DNA of 64,000 bases from Pseudovibrio sp. Tun.PSC04-5.I4. GTDB lineage: Bacteria; Pseudomonadota; Alphaproteobacteria; Rhizobiales; Stappiaceae. The stretch is from positions 2,492,501-2,556,500 of the forward strand of contig NZ_FNLB01000006.1 in assembly GCF_900104145.1 (NCBI RefSeq). The letters are read 5' to 3'. The notes beneath the pieces are model-generated. The model was not told the DNA's origin. It did no database searches and saw only the letters and a list, made by a program, of their open reading frames with translations. Positions 16,008 to 25,274 of this stretch are shown here, in pieces. How positions within the stretch are numbered: the first letter of the stretch is position 1; every line of letters starts with the position of its first letter. A program made the position numbers and the translations under genes.

Positions 16008-16436
16008 ATGATAAAATCGATTGGAACGGCCGTGTTCAGTCTCGGCCTGCTTATGATGACTTTTGGTCAAACTGCTGCGGCGCAAGAAGGCCCCGTCCAA
16101 GGAATGTTGGAAGCTTGTCAGACAGAAATAGAGACTTCCTGCGCAAAGGTTAATCCCGGACAAGGGAGGCTTTTCGCCTGTATGTATGCCTATGAGGATC
16201 AGGTTAGCGATAGATGTTCAAAGGCAATCATCGATTTCGCAGACGCGATGGATTACCTCTTTGCAAGCGCCAATGAAACTATGACAGTTTGCGCGCCGGA
16301 TATTGAAGAAAAATGTTCTGATGTTGCATTCGGCGGAGGCCGTATTCTATCATGCTTGGCCGAAAAAAAATCTGATGTGACGCCTCAATGCCAAGCAGCT
16401 GCAGCTGGCTTTGCGGAGAGGTTTGGCCTGAATTAA
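16008..16436 (+). CDS. Exported cysteine-rich repeat protein (GLG1/Cys_rich_FGFR-like)
   Basis: A 142-residue protein with a Sec signal (MIKSIGTAVFSLGLLMMTFG, cleaved near AAA-QE) and two repeats of the pattern C-x3-I-x3-C-x3-PG-x-GR-x2-C-(M/L). The first is CQTEIETSCAKVNPGQGRLF; the second is CAPDIEEKCSDVAFGGGRIL, each followed by further cysteines. This matches the short cysteine-rich repeat known from eukaryotic Golgi glycoprotein 1 and small bacterial periplasmic proteins of unknown role. Disulfide bonding in the periplasm is expected. It follows the Arg-rich gene closely. Confidence 0.78.
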   Translation: MIKSIGTAVFSLGLLMMTFGQTAAAQEGPVQGMLEACQTEIETSCAKVNPGQGRLFACMYAYEDQVSDRCSKAIIDFADAMDYLFASANETMTVCAPDIEEKCSDVAFGGGRILSCLAEKKSDVTPQCQAAAAGFAERFGLN

Positions 16437-16549
16437 CCCGTTCACATGGCCGCTTTTCTGGCCCGATGCAGCGGGCTGTGAAATCCAACTTAGCGCTCAC
16501 ACTCGCTGTTCAGGCAAGCCTTCAGAATATATTGGAAATATGTACAGTA

Positions 16550-16584
16550 AAGCGGATTGGGCTTGTGCCTTTCCCAATCCGCTT
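16550..16584. terminator. Twelve-bp perfect hairpin between convergent genes
   Basis: AAGCGGATTGGG (16550-16561) pairs perfectly with CCCAATCCGCTT (16573-16584) across an 11-base loop. It lies between the Cys-rich gene and the converging DJ-1-like gene. No T run follows on either strand, so it may be a rho-assisted or mRNA-end hairpin rather than a classic terminator. Confidence 0.5.
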
Positions 16585-16643
16585 AAAGAACTGATTACAT
16601 TAGAGACAGCAACGATACCTCATCTCTACATGTTGTACGCTGC

Positions 16644-17213
16644 TTAAATATGCTCTGCAGCAAGCATGCTTTTGAATTGTTGGAGAGCTTCTGTATTCAG
16701 CCCGGCGTTTTCAAAAATGGCCGCAGTAAAGCTGACGGGAGCTATTCCCGGTGCTGTGATTATTCTATCACTGGAAACCGCTGCTGCACTGTCGCGATAT
16801 TGCTCAGCACCGGAATACCCTTTTGCATTCTGAGTGAGAAACTCAGCGTTGTTTGATGTGTGTGCTGTCTCATTCAGCAGCCCAGCGCGAGCAAGTGCCA
16901 AAGTACCTCCACAAATGCCGGCAACGGCACCACCATTGGCATGTTGCGCCTTAAGCAGCTCCGCAATATCTGGCGCTTCGTCTGTTTCCCAGATCGTACC
17001 GCCTACAACTACAATCACCGCAGGTTCAAATTTGGCTATTTCTTCCAGTCGATTTGAAACTACAGCGGCAAGTCCACCCTGCGAGCGCACTTCTCCTGCA
17101 TGTGGTGCAAAAAACTGGACATCGAAGCCGAAGAATGGACCGCCAGTACCCGCGACCAATGCATACTCCCAATCCGCAAACCCTTGGGTGAGAATTACAG
17201 CCAATTTCGTCAT
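16644..17213 (-). CDS. DJ-1/PfpI family protein
   Basis: A 189-residue single-domain protein starting MTKLAVILTQGFADWEYALV. It has the family nucleophile elbow GAVAGICGGTLALARAGLLN with the reactive Cys near residue 100, and a conserved Glu in the first segment. Family members include chaperones, glyoxalases and uncharacterised amidase-like enzymes. The ATG at 17213 is chosen over one seven codons upstream because of the family start. The gene stands alone; a related domain occurs in the GlxA-type regulator at 9192. Precise activity cannot be told. Confidence 0.85.
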   Translation of the reverse strand: MTKLAVILTQGFADWEYALVAGTGGPFFGFDVQFFAPHAGEVRSQGGLAAVVSNRLEEIAKFEPAVIVVVGGTIWETDEAPDIAELLKAQHANGGAVAGICGGTLALARAGLLNETAHTSNNAEFLTQNAKGYSGAEQYRDSAAAVSSDRIITAPGIAPVSFTAAIFENAGLNTEALQQFKSMLAAEHI

Positions 17214-17493
17214 TATCAATATCCTACTAAACAATCTGGGCCTGAGCCTATACCCACCCTCGGAGAGTTACAATGTTCTTCTTATGTTCTATTTGTATTT
17301 TCCATTGATTTTCTCAAGTTGGAAAGTTAGGCCCAACAGATTAGCGGGATAAGGGTCTTTGTTTTCCCCGAATGTTCTCCCAAGACTATCTAGCGGTTTT
17401 CCTTAATCTGAACTGCCAACTTATATCCCAAGGGTTTAGGTGTTGGTGTGGATATGGTGCCCTAGGACTTAACAAAAAGTCCGGGAGGAGTAG

Positions 17494-17970
17494 ATGGGGC
17501 AATGGAAACTTCCAGTGCAGGCTGCAGTCGCAGTTTTGATGCTTGGGTGCGCCACGCTTGTTGCTTTTGCCGTGGATGGTCGCCCACCCTCACAATATCC
17601 TGAGCTTGTTGGGCAATGGGTCGTGATCAAAAAGGACGCGGTGTTCTGGCATCGTGATATCCAGACACAGGAAGACGGCCCCTCTTATTTACGGATTGAG
17701 GAGCAGACCGGGCCGGTTCTGGAGGGCGTATTTTTCTGGCAAGTGAGTCCCGGATCTGGTCGCGATCACAATGGAATTTCCGAGGTCTCACAATCAAAAG
17801 AACCTGTGATCGGGATGATCGGCTGGGATGGAACATCGCTCACACTGGTGGAACATCCTGATACTGGCACCATGCAAGGCAGAATGATCAATACCGACAC
17901 CATGGAGCTGACCCACTTTGAGGCAGGTCCATACGCTGTAATCTCACGCTATTTGCTCATCAGACCGTAA
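17494..17970 (+). CDS. Hypothetical exported or membrane-anchored protein
   Basis: A 158-residue protein preceded by an excellent ribosome site (GGGAGGAG). The N-terminus LPVQAAVAVLMLGCATLVAF is a signal or anchor with a weak lipobox (MLGC). The mature part is rich in Gly, Trp and beta-type segments (LVGQWVVIKKDAVFW, VIGMIGWDGTSLTLVE, GTMQGRMINTDTMELTH) and reads like a small lipocalin-type or beta-barrel domain. That is only an impression and I do not recognise a family. It ends exactly where the converging gltS gene ends. Confidence 0.65.
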   Translation: MGQWKLPVQAAVAVLMLGCATLVAFAVDGRPPSQYPELVGQWVVIKKDAVFWHRDIQTQEDGPSYLRIEEQTGPVLEGVFFWQVSPGSGRDHNGISEVSQSKEPVIGMIGWDGTSLTLVEHPDTGTMQGRMINTDTMELTHFEAGPYAVISRYLLIRP

Positions 17971-19188
17971 CTACAGTGCAATCAGGTTCGAGATGATCCA
18001 CGTGTTCATCAGATCGATAAAGAACCCACATGTGAGCGGCACGATGAGGAATGCTTTGGGAGAAGCGCCGAATTGCCGTGTGACCGAGGTCATGTTCAAC
18101 ACAGCCGTTGCAGTTGAGCCCAGCGCGATACCGCCAAACCCCGCTGAAATAACTGCGGCATCATAGTCTTTGCCCATAGCGGGGAACACGATGAAGAGTG
18201 AATAGCAAATGGCGAGCGCTATTTGCAGCGACATGACCAGCGTGACAAAGCCGAGAAACTGCCAGACGATGAGGAGGTCCATAGTCATCAGTGCGATGCT
18301 GAGGAAAATTCCTAGGCTGATATCCGAGATCATGGCCATGCCCTTCTCTCGCCCTAAATTATCGTAGTTTCGGAAAAGCATTCTACCCACGTTGTTGATG
18401 AAAATACCCATCACGAGGACTGGTACAAACAACGGAATAACAACACCAGCTTCCTTCAGTGCAAGGTACAGAATATAGCCGAAGAAGATGGCGAGGTTGA
18501 TGAAGAATACGGCTCCCAACACATCATAATAATGCAGGGTGAGTTTGCCTTCATCCTCGAAATTCTGGCCGACAGCCTCGTTTCTATCGTGAGACCCGGC
18601 AAGCTTATGCTTGCGCATGAGGTACTGGGCGATGGGGCCACCGATGATACAGGCGGAAACGATGCCTACTGTGTTACAGGCGATGCCAATCTCCTGAGCA
18701 TTCGCCACGCCAAGTTCAGAGGCAAAAATTGGTGCCCATGCCAATGTGGTTCCCACTCCGCCGGAAAGAGAGACCGAACCGGCAATGATGCCCGTATGGA
18801 TGGGATAACCGTAAACAGTGGCAGCGCCCATGCCTACGAAATTCTGTATGCCGAGGAACACCGAGGAGATAATGATAAGAATGATGAGTGGTTTGCCACC
18901 GGTCAGGAGATCGCTCACTTTTGCACGCAGGCCGATAGCAGCGAAAAAGTAGATCAGGAAGAAATCGATCGGTTCTGTTGAGAACTGAAACTTCATACCC
19001 CACCAGACAGTAAGCACAGTCACGAGGATCGCGCAGAGCAAACCACCTGCCAGAGGGTCAGGGATGGTCAGTTTTCGGAGGGCTTCATTTTTGCGAACAA
19101 GTTCACGCCCCACAAACAAAACAAGGATCGCAACCGTGATTGTCGTAAACGGATCAATCTCGATGAGTTGTACTTCCGTTCCATCCAT
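17971..19188 (-). CDS. gltS: Sodium/glutamate symporter
   Basis: A 405-residue inner-membrane Na+/glutamate carrier, the same length as E. coli GltS (401). About ten membrane helices are visible, with two inverted halves each holding the Gly-rich re-entrant motif: GSVSLSGGVGTTLAWAPIF in the first half and ISAGFGGIALGSTATAVLNM in the second. The early segment TIPDPLAGGLLCAILV is also typical. The ATG at 19188 with GAGG upstream is preferred to a longer frame to 19212. No neighbour is clearly related, so it is likely monocistronic. Confidence 0.93.
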   Translation of the reverse strand: MDGTEVQLIEIDPFTTITVAILVLFVGRELVRKNEALRKLTIPDPLAGGLLCAILVTVLTVWWGMKFQFSTEPIDFFLIYFFAAIGLRAKVSDLLTGGKPLIILIIISSVFLGIQNFVGMGAATVYGYPIHTGIIAGSVSLSGGVGTTLAWAPIFASELGVANAQEIGIACNTVGIVSACIIGGPIAQYLMRKHKLAGSHDRNEAVGQNFEDEGKLTLHYYDVLGAVFFINLAIFFGYILYLALKEAGVVIPLFVPVLVMGIFINNVGRMLFRNYDNLGREKGMAMISDISLGIFLSIALMTMDLLIVWQFLGFVTLVMSLQIALAICYSLFIVFPAMGKDYDAAVISAGFGGIALGSTATAVLNMTSVTRQFGASPKAFLIVPLTCGFFIDLMNTWIISNLIAL

Positions 19189-19392
19189 CCTGACCTCACT
19201 GTTTACCAGCATAGGCTTTAGCAGCTCGGCCTCACCCTCCGTTTAAAAGTGAATTGCGGATTTTAACTGCACTATTTGCATTTGGTTACTCCGATGCGGC
19301 AACAAAACCTTAAGGTCTGCATAGATTTCTCTTTGGTTGAGGTGTAAGGAAGAGCCAAATCTTTCAATAATACGGCGACTAAACTATTCACC

Positions 19393-20211
19393 ATGACCAA
19401 AATTGACAATGAAGCACTTGCCGAAGCCTATAACCGGGCTTTGGATCTCGAAAAATCCGGCAAGTTTGATGCTGCTGCGGAAGCTTATAAGGATGTCCTG
19501 AAGCTTGATCCTGAAGATCACGGGGGCGCAGCGGTTCGCCTTGCAAGCATGGGCAAGGGCGATGCACCGTCCAAAGCGCCAGATGCCTATGTAAGCACGC
19601 TGTTTGATCAACATGCTGAAGTGTTTGATATGGTGCTGGTGGACCAGCTCGGCTATTCCGTTCCGCTGATGGTTCGCGACAAAATTGAAAAGCTGGGCCT
19701 TGGTCCGTTTAAGCGATTGCTTGATCTGGGCTGTGGTACAGGTCTTTCCGGTGAAGCGCTGAGTGATCTTGTGCCGCACAAAACCGGTGTAGACCTTGCC
19801 GAAGGCATGGTTGAAATTGCCGACGAAAAGGAACTTTACGACGACCTCTATGTAGGCGAAGTTGTCGAGTTTTTGAAGGTGGATGAAGCCGAGCGCTGGG
19901 ACCTGATCGTCGCAACGGATGTACTGCCGTATATGGGAGAGCTGGAAGAGTTCTTCTCCGGTGTTGCCGCCAATATTCAGAATAAGGGCGTTTTCGCGTT
20001 TTCTTCTGAAACGCTGCCGGACGATATTTTGGGCGATAAACGTTTTATGGTTGGCAAATATCACCGTTTTGCACATGCTGAAGCTTATCTACGCGATCTG
20101 CTGGAAAAGCGCGGGTTCTCCATCCTCGATCTCTCCCCTATCATTGTTCGCTATGAACAAGGTGAACCGGTACCGGGCCATCTTGTGCTTGCAGCATTTG
20201 AGGAAACCTAG
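19393..20211 (+). CDS. TPR-containing class I SAM-dependent methyltransferase
   Basis: A 272-residue protein. Residues 8-42 form one TPR-like helical pair (EALAEAYNRALDLEKSGKFD, EAYKDVLKLDPED). A Rossmann-type methyltransferase follows, with motif I LLDLGCGTGLSGEAL near residues 114-128, then TGVDLAEGMVEIA and a motif IV region WDLIVATDVLPYMGELEEFF. The combination is common in alphaproteobacteria and often annotated only as a methyltransferase. The substrate is unknown. It stands alone, 163 bp before the ferredoxin-reductase-like gene. Confidence 0.85.
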   Translation: MTKIDNEALAEAYNRALDLEKSGKFDAAAEAYKDVLKLDPEDHGGAAVRLASMGKGDAPSKAPDAYVSTLFDQHAEVFDMVLVDQLGYSVPLMVRDKIEKLGLGPFKRLLDLGCGTGLSGEALSDLVPHKTGVDLAEGMVEIADEKELYDDLYVGEVVEFLKVDEAERWDLIVATDVLPYMGELEEFFSGVAANIQNKGVFAFSSETLPDDILGDKRFMVGKYHRFAHAEAYLRDLLEKRGFSILDLSPIIVRYEQGEPVPGHLVLAAFEET

Positions 20212-20373
20212 TGCAAACCTTATAGAACCACAGTTGGCAGAGTATTATAAATTGTTAAAATTGTATTTATGTATGCTCTCTCCTTGATATTTTCCCTATC
20301 ATATCAACGTGTGGTTCTATACTTTGCACAACCGTGAACATTTCCGTCGAGACACGGACTGGCAAGGGCACCC

Positions 20374-21351
20374 ATGACCAACGCAATCGCAAACTTGAGC
20401 GTTAATGGCAAACAGGTTGAAGCTAAACTCGGTGAAAGGCTTTTAGAAGCAGCCGAGCGAGCTGGAATTTCTTTGCACTGTGATTGCGGGACCTGCGTCT
20501 GCGAAAGCTCTCGAGTGACGGTTATATCCGGCAATGTGGAGGCCAATGGAACGCGACTGAAAAGTACAGTATTGGCGTGCAAGGCAACAGTTGCCGGTGA
20601 TGCTGAAATCATGCTGCCAGCCTCTTCTGGTCTGCAATCGCTCAAAGGTCACGTTTCCGCTCTTCGCAAAGTATCAGATGATTTATACGAGCTGCGCCTG
20701 AGTTTCACGAAGCCAATTTCATGGCGGCCGGGCCAATACTATCACGTGGAATTTCGCGGACATGAGCGGATCAACCTTTCCGCGAGTTTTTCGCTGGATG
20801 CTGGAACTGAGTTCAACACACTCATCTTCCTGATTGAAGAAGCAACCACCCCCGACCTTTTTGCAATGCTGGTGAAAAAGGGCGATGTAAAAGGGCGCGT
20901 TGGGATTACTGGCCCTTATGGCTCCTCTTTCCTTGGCCACGATGATGAACGCCTGATTATGGTCGCTGGCCCCAACAGCCTTGCTCCAATCTGGGCCATT
21001 GCGCTTAGCTCTGTTATGGGGCAACCACGCCGAGAGAAGGTCCTTATTCTGGATAGATCGCTGGAGGACGCTAAGTTTCAGCAGGTGTTCAACTGGTTGA
21101 AACGGCGTGGACTTCTGCCGGTATTTGCAGACCTGCAGAGCGGAACTGCAGAGGCTAATCTGAAAAACCTGCTACCAGATCTAACTGAATTTGATATGGC
21201 TTATGTAGCAGGATCTCGCAGTTTCATTGCCGGGTTGGAAAGCGTTTTTGTTGACGCACAAGCGACTTATGCGCGTATCCCGCAGTTTCAACCATGGGAA
21301 GCCGCAGTAGGCGCCAATGCGGACGCTGTAACTTTGGAGCCTGCGGAATAA
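20374..21351 (+). CDS. 2Fe-2S/FAD oxidoreductase with atypical cluster motif
   Basis: A 325-residue protein arranged like class IB reductases of ring-hydroxylating oxygenases: N-terminal plant-type 2Fe-2S domain, FAD domain, NAD domain. The ferredoxin part has Cys 36, 38, 41 and 43 (HCDCGTCVCESS) and Cys 69. If aligned to the usual C-x4-C-x2-C, the third ligand is Ser 46 or Glu 44. The FAD site SWRPGQYYHVEF and LSASFSLD resembles RxYS only loosely, and the NAD-site glycines GGTGIAP read GPNSLAP. So cofactor binding may be altered. No oxygenase partner gene is adjacent. The electron acceptor is unknown. Confidence 0.8.
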   Translation: MTNAIANLSVNGKQVEAKLGERLLEAAERAGISLHCDCGTCVCESSRVTVISGNVEANGTRLKSTVLACKATVAGDAEIMLPASSGLQSLKGHVSALRKVSDDLYELRLSFTKPISWRPGQYYHVEFRGHERINLSASFSLDAGTEFNTLIFLIEEATTPDLFAMLVKKGDVKGRVGITGPYGSSFLGHDDERLIMVAGPNSLAPIWAIALSSVMGQPRREKVLILDRSLEDAKFQQVFNWLKRRGLLPVFADLQSGTAEANLKNLLPDLTEFDMAYVAGSRSFIAGLESVFVDAQATYARIPQFQPWEAAVGANADAVTLEPAE

Positions 21352-21360
21352 GGCCTGCTC

Positions 21361-24279
21361 TCAGCCAGCGGCCTTTTTCGTCAACTTTGACTTATTGACC
21401 TGATCTTCCAGCGAGATACCCCTGGCTTCTTCCAATAGCCAGAACAGCGCTTGATTTGGAGGAGCGGGCTTGCCGAAGTAATAGCCCTGCGCCTCCGTAC
21501 ATCCCACAGCTTTCAACTGCTCTGCAATTTCTTTGCTCTCAACCCCTTCTGCGGTTGTCGCAATGCCAAGTCGGTTTGCCAGTTCGATAACAGAATTGAC
21601 TATAAAGCGGGCATCTTCATCTTGGTCCATACTCATAACAAAGGATCTGTCAACCTTGATCCGGTCAAACGGGAAGCGACGCAAGGTACTAAGAGATGAG
21701 TAACCAGTGCCGAAATCATCCATGGAGATCTTTACTCCAATTTGCTGGAGCTTTGCCAAAGTCTGGCGAACGCGCAGATGGTCCGCCAACAATACGGTTT
21801 CGGTCACTTCCAGTTCAAGCCGTCCAGGATCCAACCCGGTGCGCGCCAAAACCTCATCCACGACCGGGAGAAGTGTGTCGTAGTAAATTTGCCGTGGTGA
21901 CAGGTTCACGGCCAAATTAACGCACTTTGGCCATCCTGCTGCCAGCGAGCAGGCTTCATCCAGAACCCAAGCACCGATTTCCAGAATGAGGCCGGTTTCT
22001 TCTGCAAGAGGGATAAACTCGAAAGGCGAGATAAAGCCGTAACGCGGATGGTTCCACCTCAAGAGAGCTTCAAAACCAGAGATTTCGCCCGTCTCTAAAA
22101 TGACCTGCGGTTGGAAGTAGACCTCGAGATCCCGGTTAGCCGTCGCTTTGTAGAGGTCTGTGATAAGTGTCTGGCGTTGTTTAATTTTGGCTGCCATGTC
22201 ACTTTCAAAGAAGCGGTAGGTGTTCCTGCCATCATTTTTTGCCTGATACAGCGCAAGGTCTGCAAAGCGGATCAGCTCATCGACGTCTTGCTGCTCCTTA
22301 CTAAACATTGCAATGCCGAGACTCGCGCCCACTACGATTTCGTGCCCCTCCAAGAAACAAGGAGCGGCGACAATTTTGAGGACCTCCTGTGCGATTTTTT
22401 CCAGATCTTCACGGGATGCAGGCAGCTTGGAGAGAATGGCAAACTCATCACCTCCTAAGCGAGCGATCATCTCCTTGTTCGTCACTTTTTCCCGCAGAAT
22501 TCTGGCAATGTGGCAAAGAAGCTTGTCGCCGACCGTATGGCCTAGGGAATCGTTGATTGTCTTAAATTCATCCAGATCCATCCACAAAATTCCGAAGCTC
22601 TCACTCTGTGCAAGAGCTGCCTGCTTCATCTCTTGCAAGCGCTCATTCATCAGCAATCGGTTCGGCAATTTTGTGAGTGTGTCGTGTGTTGCAAGATAGC
22701 TCAGGTGATCGCTAATGCGTTGCCGCTCTGTAATATCTTCGAAAATCGCGACCCACCCGCCGCTGCCCTGCGGTTCAAGTGTCATCAGGATGACCTGCTC
22801 ACTTTGCAGCTCAAGCGTGAAAGTGCTGCGCACCGTGCTTGGCCAAAGCTGCTGAGCGACGGATTTTTCTCCTGTTTCCTCCAAAAACTCTTGAGCCAAC
22901 GGCATGCATGTGAGCATCTCATTCCATGTCATACCGATTTTTCCCGCGCCTTGTTCACAGGCGAAGATGTCATCAAAGCGTTGATTGAACACGATTAATC
23001 TTTTGTAAGTATCGAACATGCACAAACCATGCGACATATTGTTCAGCGCGGCATCGAATAGTGTATTTTGCTTCACCAGCTCCTGCTCTTGATTGCGAAG
23101 TTCCTTGTTCTTTCGCTGAATATTAAGTCGGAGGCTGTCGCGTTCTCTGGCCGAGGCTTGCAATACTTTGACCGCTCTTGCTATCTCACCCACTTCATCC
23201 ATTCTTCGGGTTCCCTCAACCCGAACATCGAAATTCCCACCCGCAACATCAGAAAGTGCATCTGCGATTGTCTGGAGGGGTTGAGAGATTTTGCGAGAGA
23301 CGAGCAACGCGACGATAAAGATAATCAGGCAGGCAGCAAAACCAAGTACGATCAGACGTTGAAAGGTCTGCGAGCTGCTTTCTTCCCCCACATTGCGGAG
23401 GCGTTCTTGCGCATGCAGGAGAACTTCGAGTGGTTTGAAGGCGCATATGACAAGCGGGGCGGGGCCGTTGTCGCAGAACTCAAAGGCTGTGTTCAGGATC
23501 TTCAATTTTCGCAGGTCTTCCGGCTTGCGCAGCGCTTCAACAGGAGCCTTAGGGGACGCGCCGACAAGTTTGTCTTGGTAAAATATTGCGATTTCAGCAC
23601 CAGAAATCCTGCTGTACTCGTCAATGACACCTGAATGAAACGGGAACCAACGCTGAGCCACCAGTGCTCCGCGCCATTGTGTATTCGGGTCAACGAGTGG
23701 AGAATACAGAATTTGAGAGACACCAGCGTCCGGCTCTCCTGGTAACAATGGACCAAACTGGGTGGCGGGCAGCAGAGTATACCTAACAACAGGCCCCTTC
23801 CCCGTTTCCGGCATCCATGTAGTGCGAAGTGCTTGCTTAAGATGTACCTTGAGCAACTGTTTTTGTATGAGGCCGGGGTCACCTTTTTTTGAGGCACCGA
23901 CAATCTGACCACGGTAGTTCAGCAGGATGATCGCATCCAGCGGTGTGCCTTCCTGAACCAGCGAGAGGATATTGACATCACCTGCCCACACCCGTGTTTC
24001 TGCGGCTTTCACAATATCAGACCTTTCGCCTATAGCCGAAAGGCTGGCAGCCGTTTCAGAAAGCTGAGATTGAATACGGTGTTTCACCAGTGCGACGTCT
24101 CTCTCAAGCGCAGTAGAAAACTGGTTCACAGCAATTTGAGAGAGCTGCTCGCTTTGCAACTGCAGCGTTCGTTCCCATTGAATGATGACGAGGAAGGTTA
24201 GGGCGAAGTAAGATAAAGCAATAGCAACGACTGAGATGATTGCCAGTTTCAGAGAGATTGAATGCCTGACTCGTCTCAT
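21361..24279 (-). CDS. Membrane GGDEF-EAL protein with periplasmic sensor, HAMP and PAS
   Basis: A 972-residue cyclic-di-GMP enzyme. A first membrane helix (LAIISVVAIALSYFALTFLV) precedes a periplasmic Cache-like sensor of about 270 residues. A second helix (LIVLGFAACLIIFIVALLVS, near 309-328) leads to a HAMP segment and a coiled coil, then a PAS-like domain (about 405-520). The GGDEF domain carries an intact active site ARLGGDEF near residue 608 and the EAL domain an intact GFEALLRWNHPR near 733. Both catalytic sites look preserved, so it could make and degrade c-di-GMP. It controls the switch between motility and attachment in general; its signal is unknown. It converges with the reductase gene. 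Confidence 0.93.
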   Translation of the reverse strand: MRRVRHSISLKLAIISVVAIALSYFALTFLVIIQWERTLQLQSEQLSQIAVNQFSTALERDVALVKHRIQSQLSETAASLSAIGERSDIVKAAETRVWAGDVNILSLVQEGTPLDAIILLNYRGQIVGASKKGDPGLIQKQLLKVHLKQALRTTWMPETGKGPVVRYTLLPATQFGPLLPGEPDAGVSQILYSPLVDPNTQWRGALVAQRWFPFHSGVIDEYSRISGAEIAIFYQDKLVGASPKAPVEALRKPEDLRKLKILNTAFEFCDNGPAPLVICAFKPLEVLLHAQERLRNVGEESSSQTFQRLIVLGFAACLIIFIVALLVSRKISQPLQTIADALSDVAGGNFDVRVEGTRRMDEVGEIARAVKVLQASARERDSLRLNIQRKNKELRNQEQELVKQNTLFDAALNNMSHGLCMFDTYKRLIVFNQRFDDIFACEQGAGKIGMTWNEMLTCMPLAQEFLEETGEKSVAQQLWPSTVRSTFTLELQSEQVILMTLEPQGSGGWVAIFEDITERQRISDHLSYLATHDTLTKLPNRLLMNERLQEMKQAALAQSESFGILWMDLDEFKTINDSLGHTVGDKLLCHIARILREKVTNKEMIARLGGDEFAILSKLPASREDLEKIAQEVLKIVAAPCFLEGHEIVVGASLGIAMFSKEQQDVDELIRFADLALYQAKNDGRNTYRFFESDMAAKIKQRQTLITDLYKATANRDLEVYFQPQVILETGEISGFEALLRWNHPRYGFISPFEFIPLAEETGLILEIGAWVLDEACSLAAGWPKCVNLAVNLSPRQIYYDTLLPVVDEVLARTGLDPGRLELEVTETVLLADHLRVRQTLAKLQQIGVKISMDDFGTGYSSLSTLRRFPFDRIKVDRSFVMSMDQDEDARFIVNSVIELANRLGIATTAEGVESKEIAEQLKAVGCTEAQGYYFGKPAPPNQALFWLLEEARGISLEDQVNKSKLTKKAAG

Positions 24280-24477
24280 ACATATCGCCTATGCCAAGCA
24301 GCTCGCTATTCGCCAGAATGACAAAAATACCGCAGGTCAATGGACACGTTGGTCACATAAACTAGGTTTGATTGTCGCGAAACTGTCTTAAGTAGGCGTG
24401 AGCACTATGAAAAAATGAGGTTTATTACTTAATGCTCACGTAATGTATTTTGATAAATGTTCTTAAATATTATTTAC

Positions 24478-24942
24478 TCAGATCGATAGCTCTGCATTTC
24501 CTTTTGTGAATACTTCGACGCTGGCTCTGATTTCATCCGCATTTTCAATAATTTGCGTTAAGTTTATAGCATCTAGTTCTTTCATAAAAGCGTCCAATGC
24601 AGTCCGCAGCTTTCCCTTAAATAAGCACACGTCAACAAGCGGACATGGCTTTGTGCTATTACACCCAAAACACTCTACTAAGGCGAAATTATCTTCAATA
24701 TTTCGGATGAGTTTGCCGATGTTAATTGATGCAGGTGCATGAGCAAGCATTAGCCCTCCCAACCGTCCTCGGCGAGATTTGATATAGCCTTTTCGATTCA
24801 ATATTTGCACGACTTTAGCGACCTGAGGGCGCCCAGTGTTTGTTGCCTCAGACAAGCGATCAATAGTCCACTTGTCGTTCCGGTTGACAGCCATGAGCAT
24901 CAGAATGCGAACTGCTACATCTGTCATCCCAGTTAATTTCAT
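24478..24942 (-). CDS. Rrf2 family regulator, NsrR-like
   Basis: A 154-residue Rrf2 protein. The winged HTH starts MKLTGMTDVAVRILMLMAVN and includes TGRPQVAKVVQILNRKGYIK. The cluster-binding loop has Cys at CFGCNSTKPC and CPLVDVC; a C-x5-C-x5-C spacing can be read, close to NsrR (nitric oxide sensor) and RirA. A 2Fe-2S or 4Fe-4S cluster that senses NO, iron or redox state is expected. An imperfect dyad AAGC-x7-GCTT lies 22 bp before the start (24964-24978) and could be its own operator. The perfect FNR-type box at 25073 strengthens the link to low-oxygen or NO control. Confidence 0.88.
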   Translation of the reverse strand: MKLTGMTDVAVRILMLMAVNRNDKWTIDRLSEATNTGRPQVAKVVQILNRKGYIKSRRGRLGGLMLAHAPASINIGKLIRNIEDNFALVECFGCNSTKPCPLVDVCLFKGKLRTALDAFMKELDAINLTQIIENADEIRASVEVFTKGNAELSI

Positions 24943-25274
24943 AGGTACCTCGACCTTACTCTAAAGCTTAAAATGCTTCATCTAATTATAATTAATAAAA
25001 ACATTATGAGTATTACTTTTATTGACTGACACAGCTCATATACTACAAAAGAGCAGTACTCATAGAGGAACATTGATTTTTATCAAAAATATCCAAAATA
25101 TAAGTATTAATTCGGCCTGCAAGCCCACTTATCATTACGCTGGTGTGATTGGAGATTATCTTTTACATCTGTGTAATTAACTTGGTGAGTGCTTTTCTCT
25201 ACTGCAATTTACACATTACCTTAGGTAACACCAGGAAGAAGAAAAAACGACAATTTGATAAGCACTAAATTTTA
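24943..25274. other. A+T-rich intergenic region with regulatory elements
   Basis: This 332 bp region lies between the Rrf2-type gene and the chemoreceptor relic. It contains the weak dyad at 24964-24978 and the FNR-type box at 25073-25086. I see no gene in it. It probably holds divergent promoters for the regulator and for the former chemoreceptor. Confidence 0.6.
25073..25086. promoter_or_regulatory. Perfect FNR/Anr/FnrL-type box
   Basis: TTGAT-TTTT-ATCAA is an exact match to the FNR consensus TTGAT-N4-ATCAA. It lies about 190 bp before the start of the globin-coupled chemoreceptor relic and 130 bp before the divergent Rrf2-type gene. It would give oxygen-responsive control to one or both. 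Confidence 0.7.
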
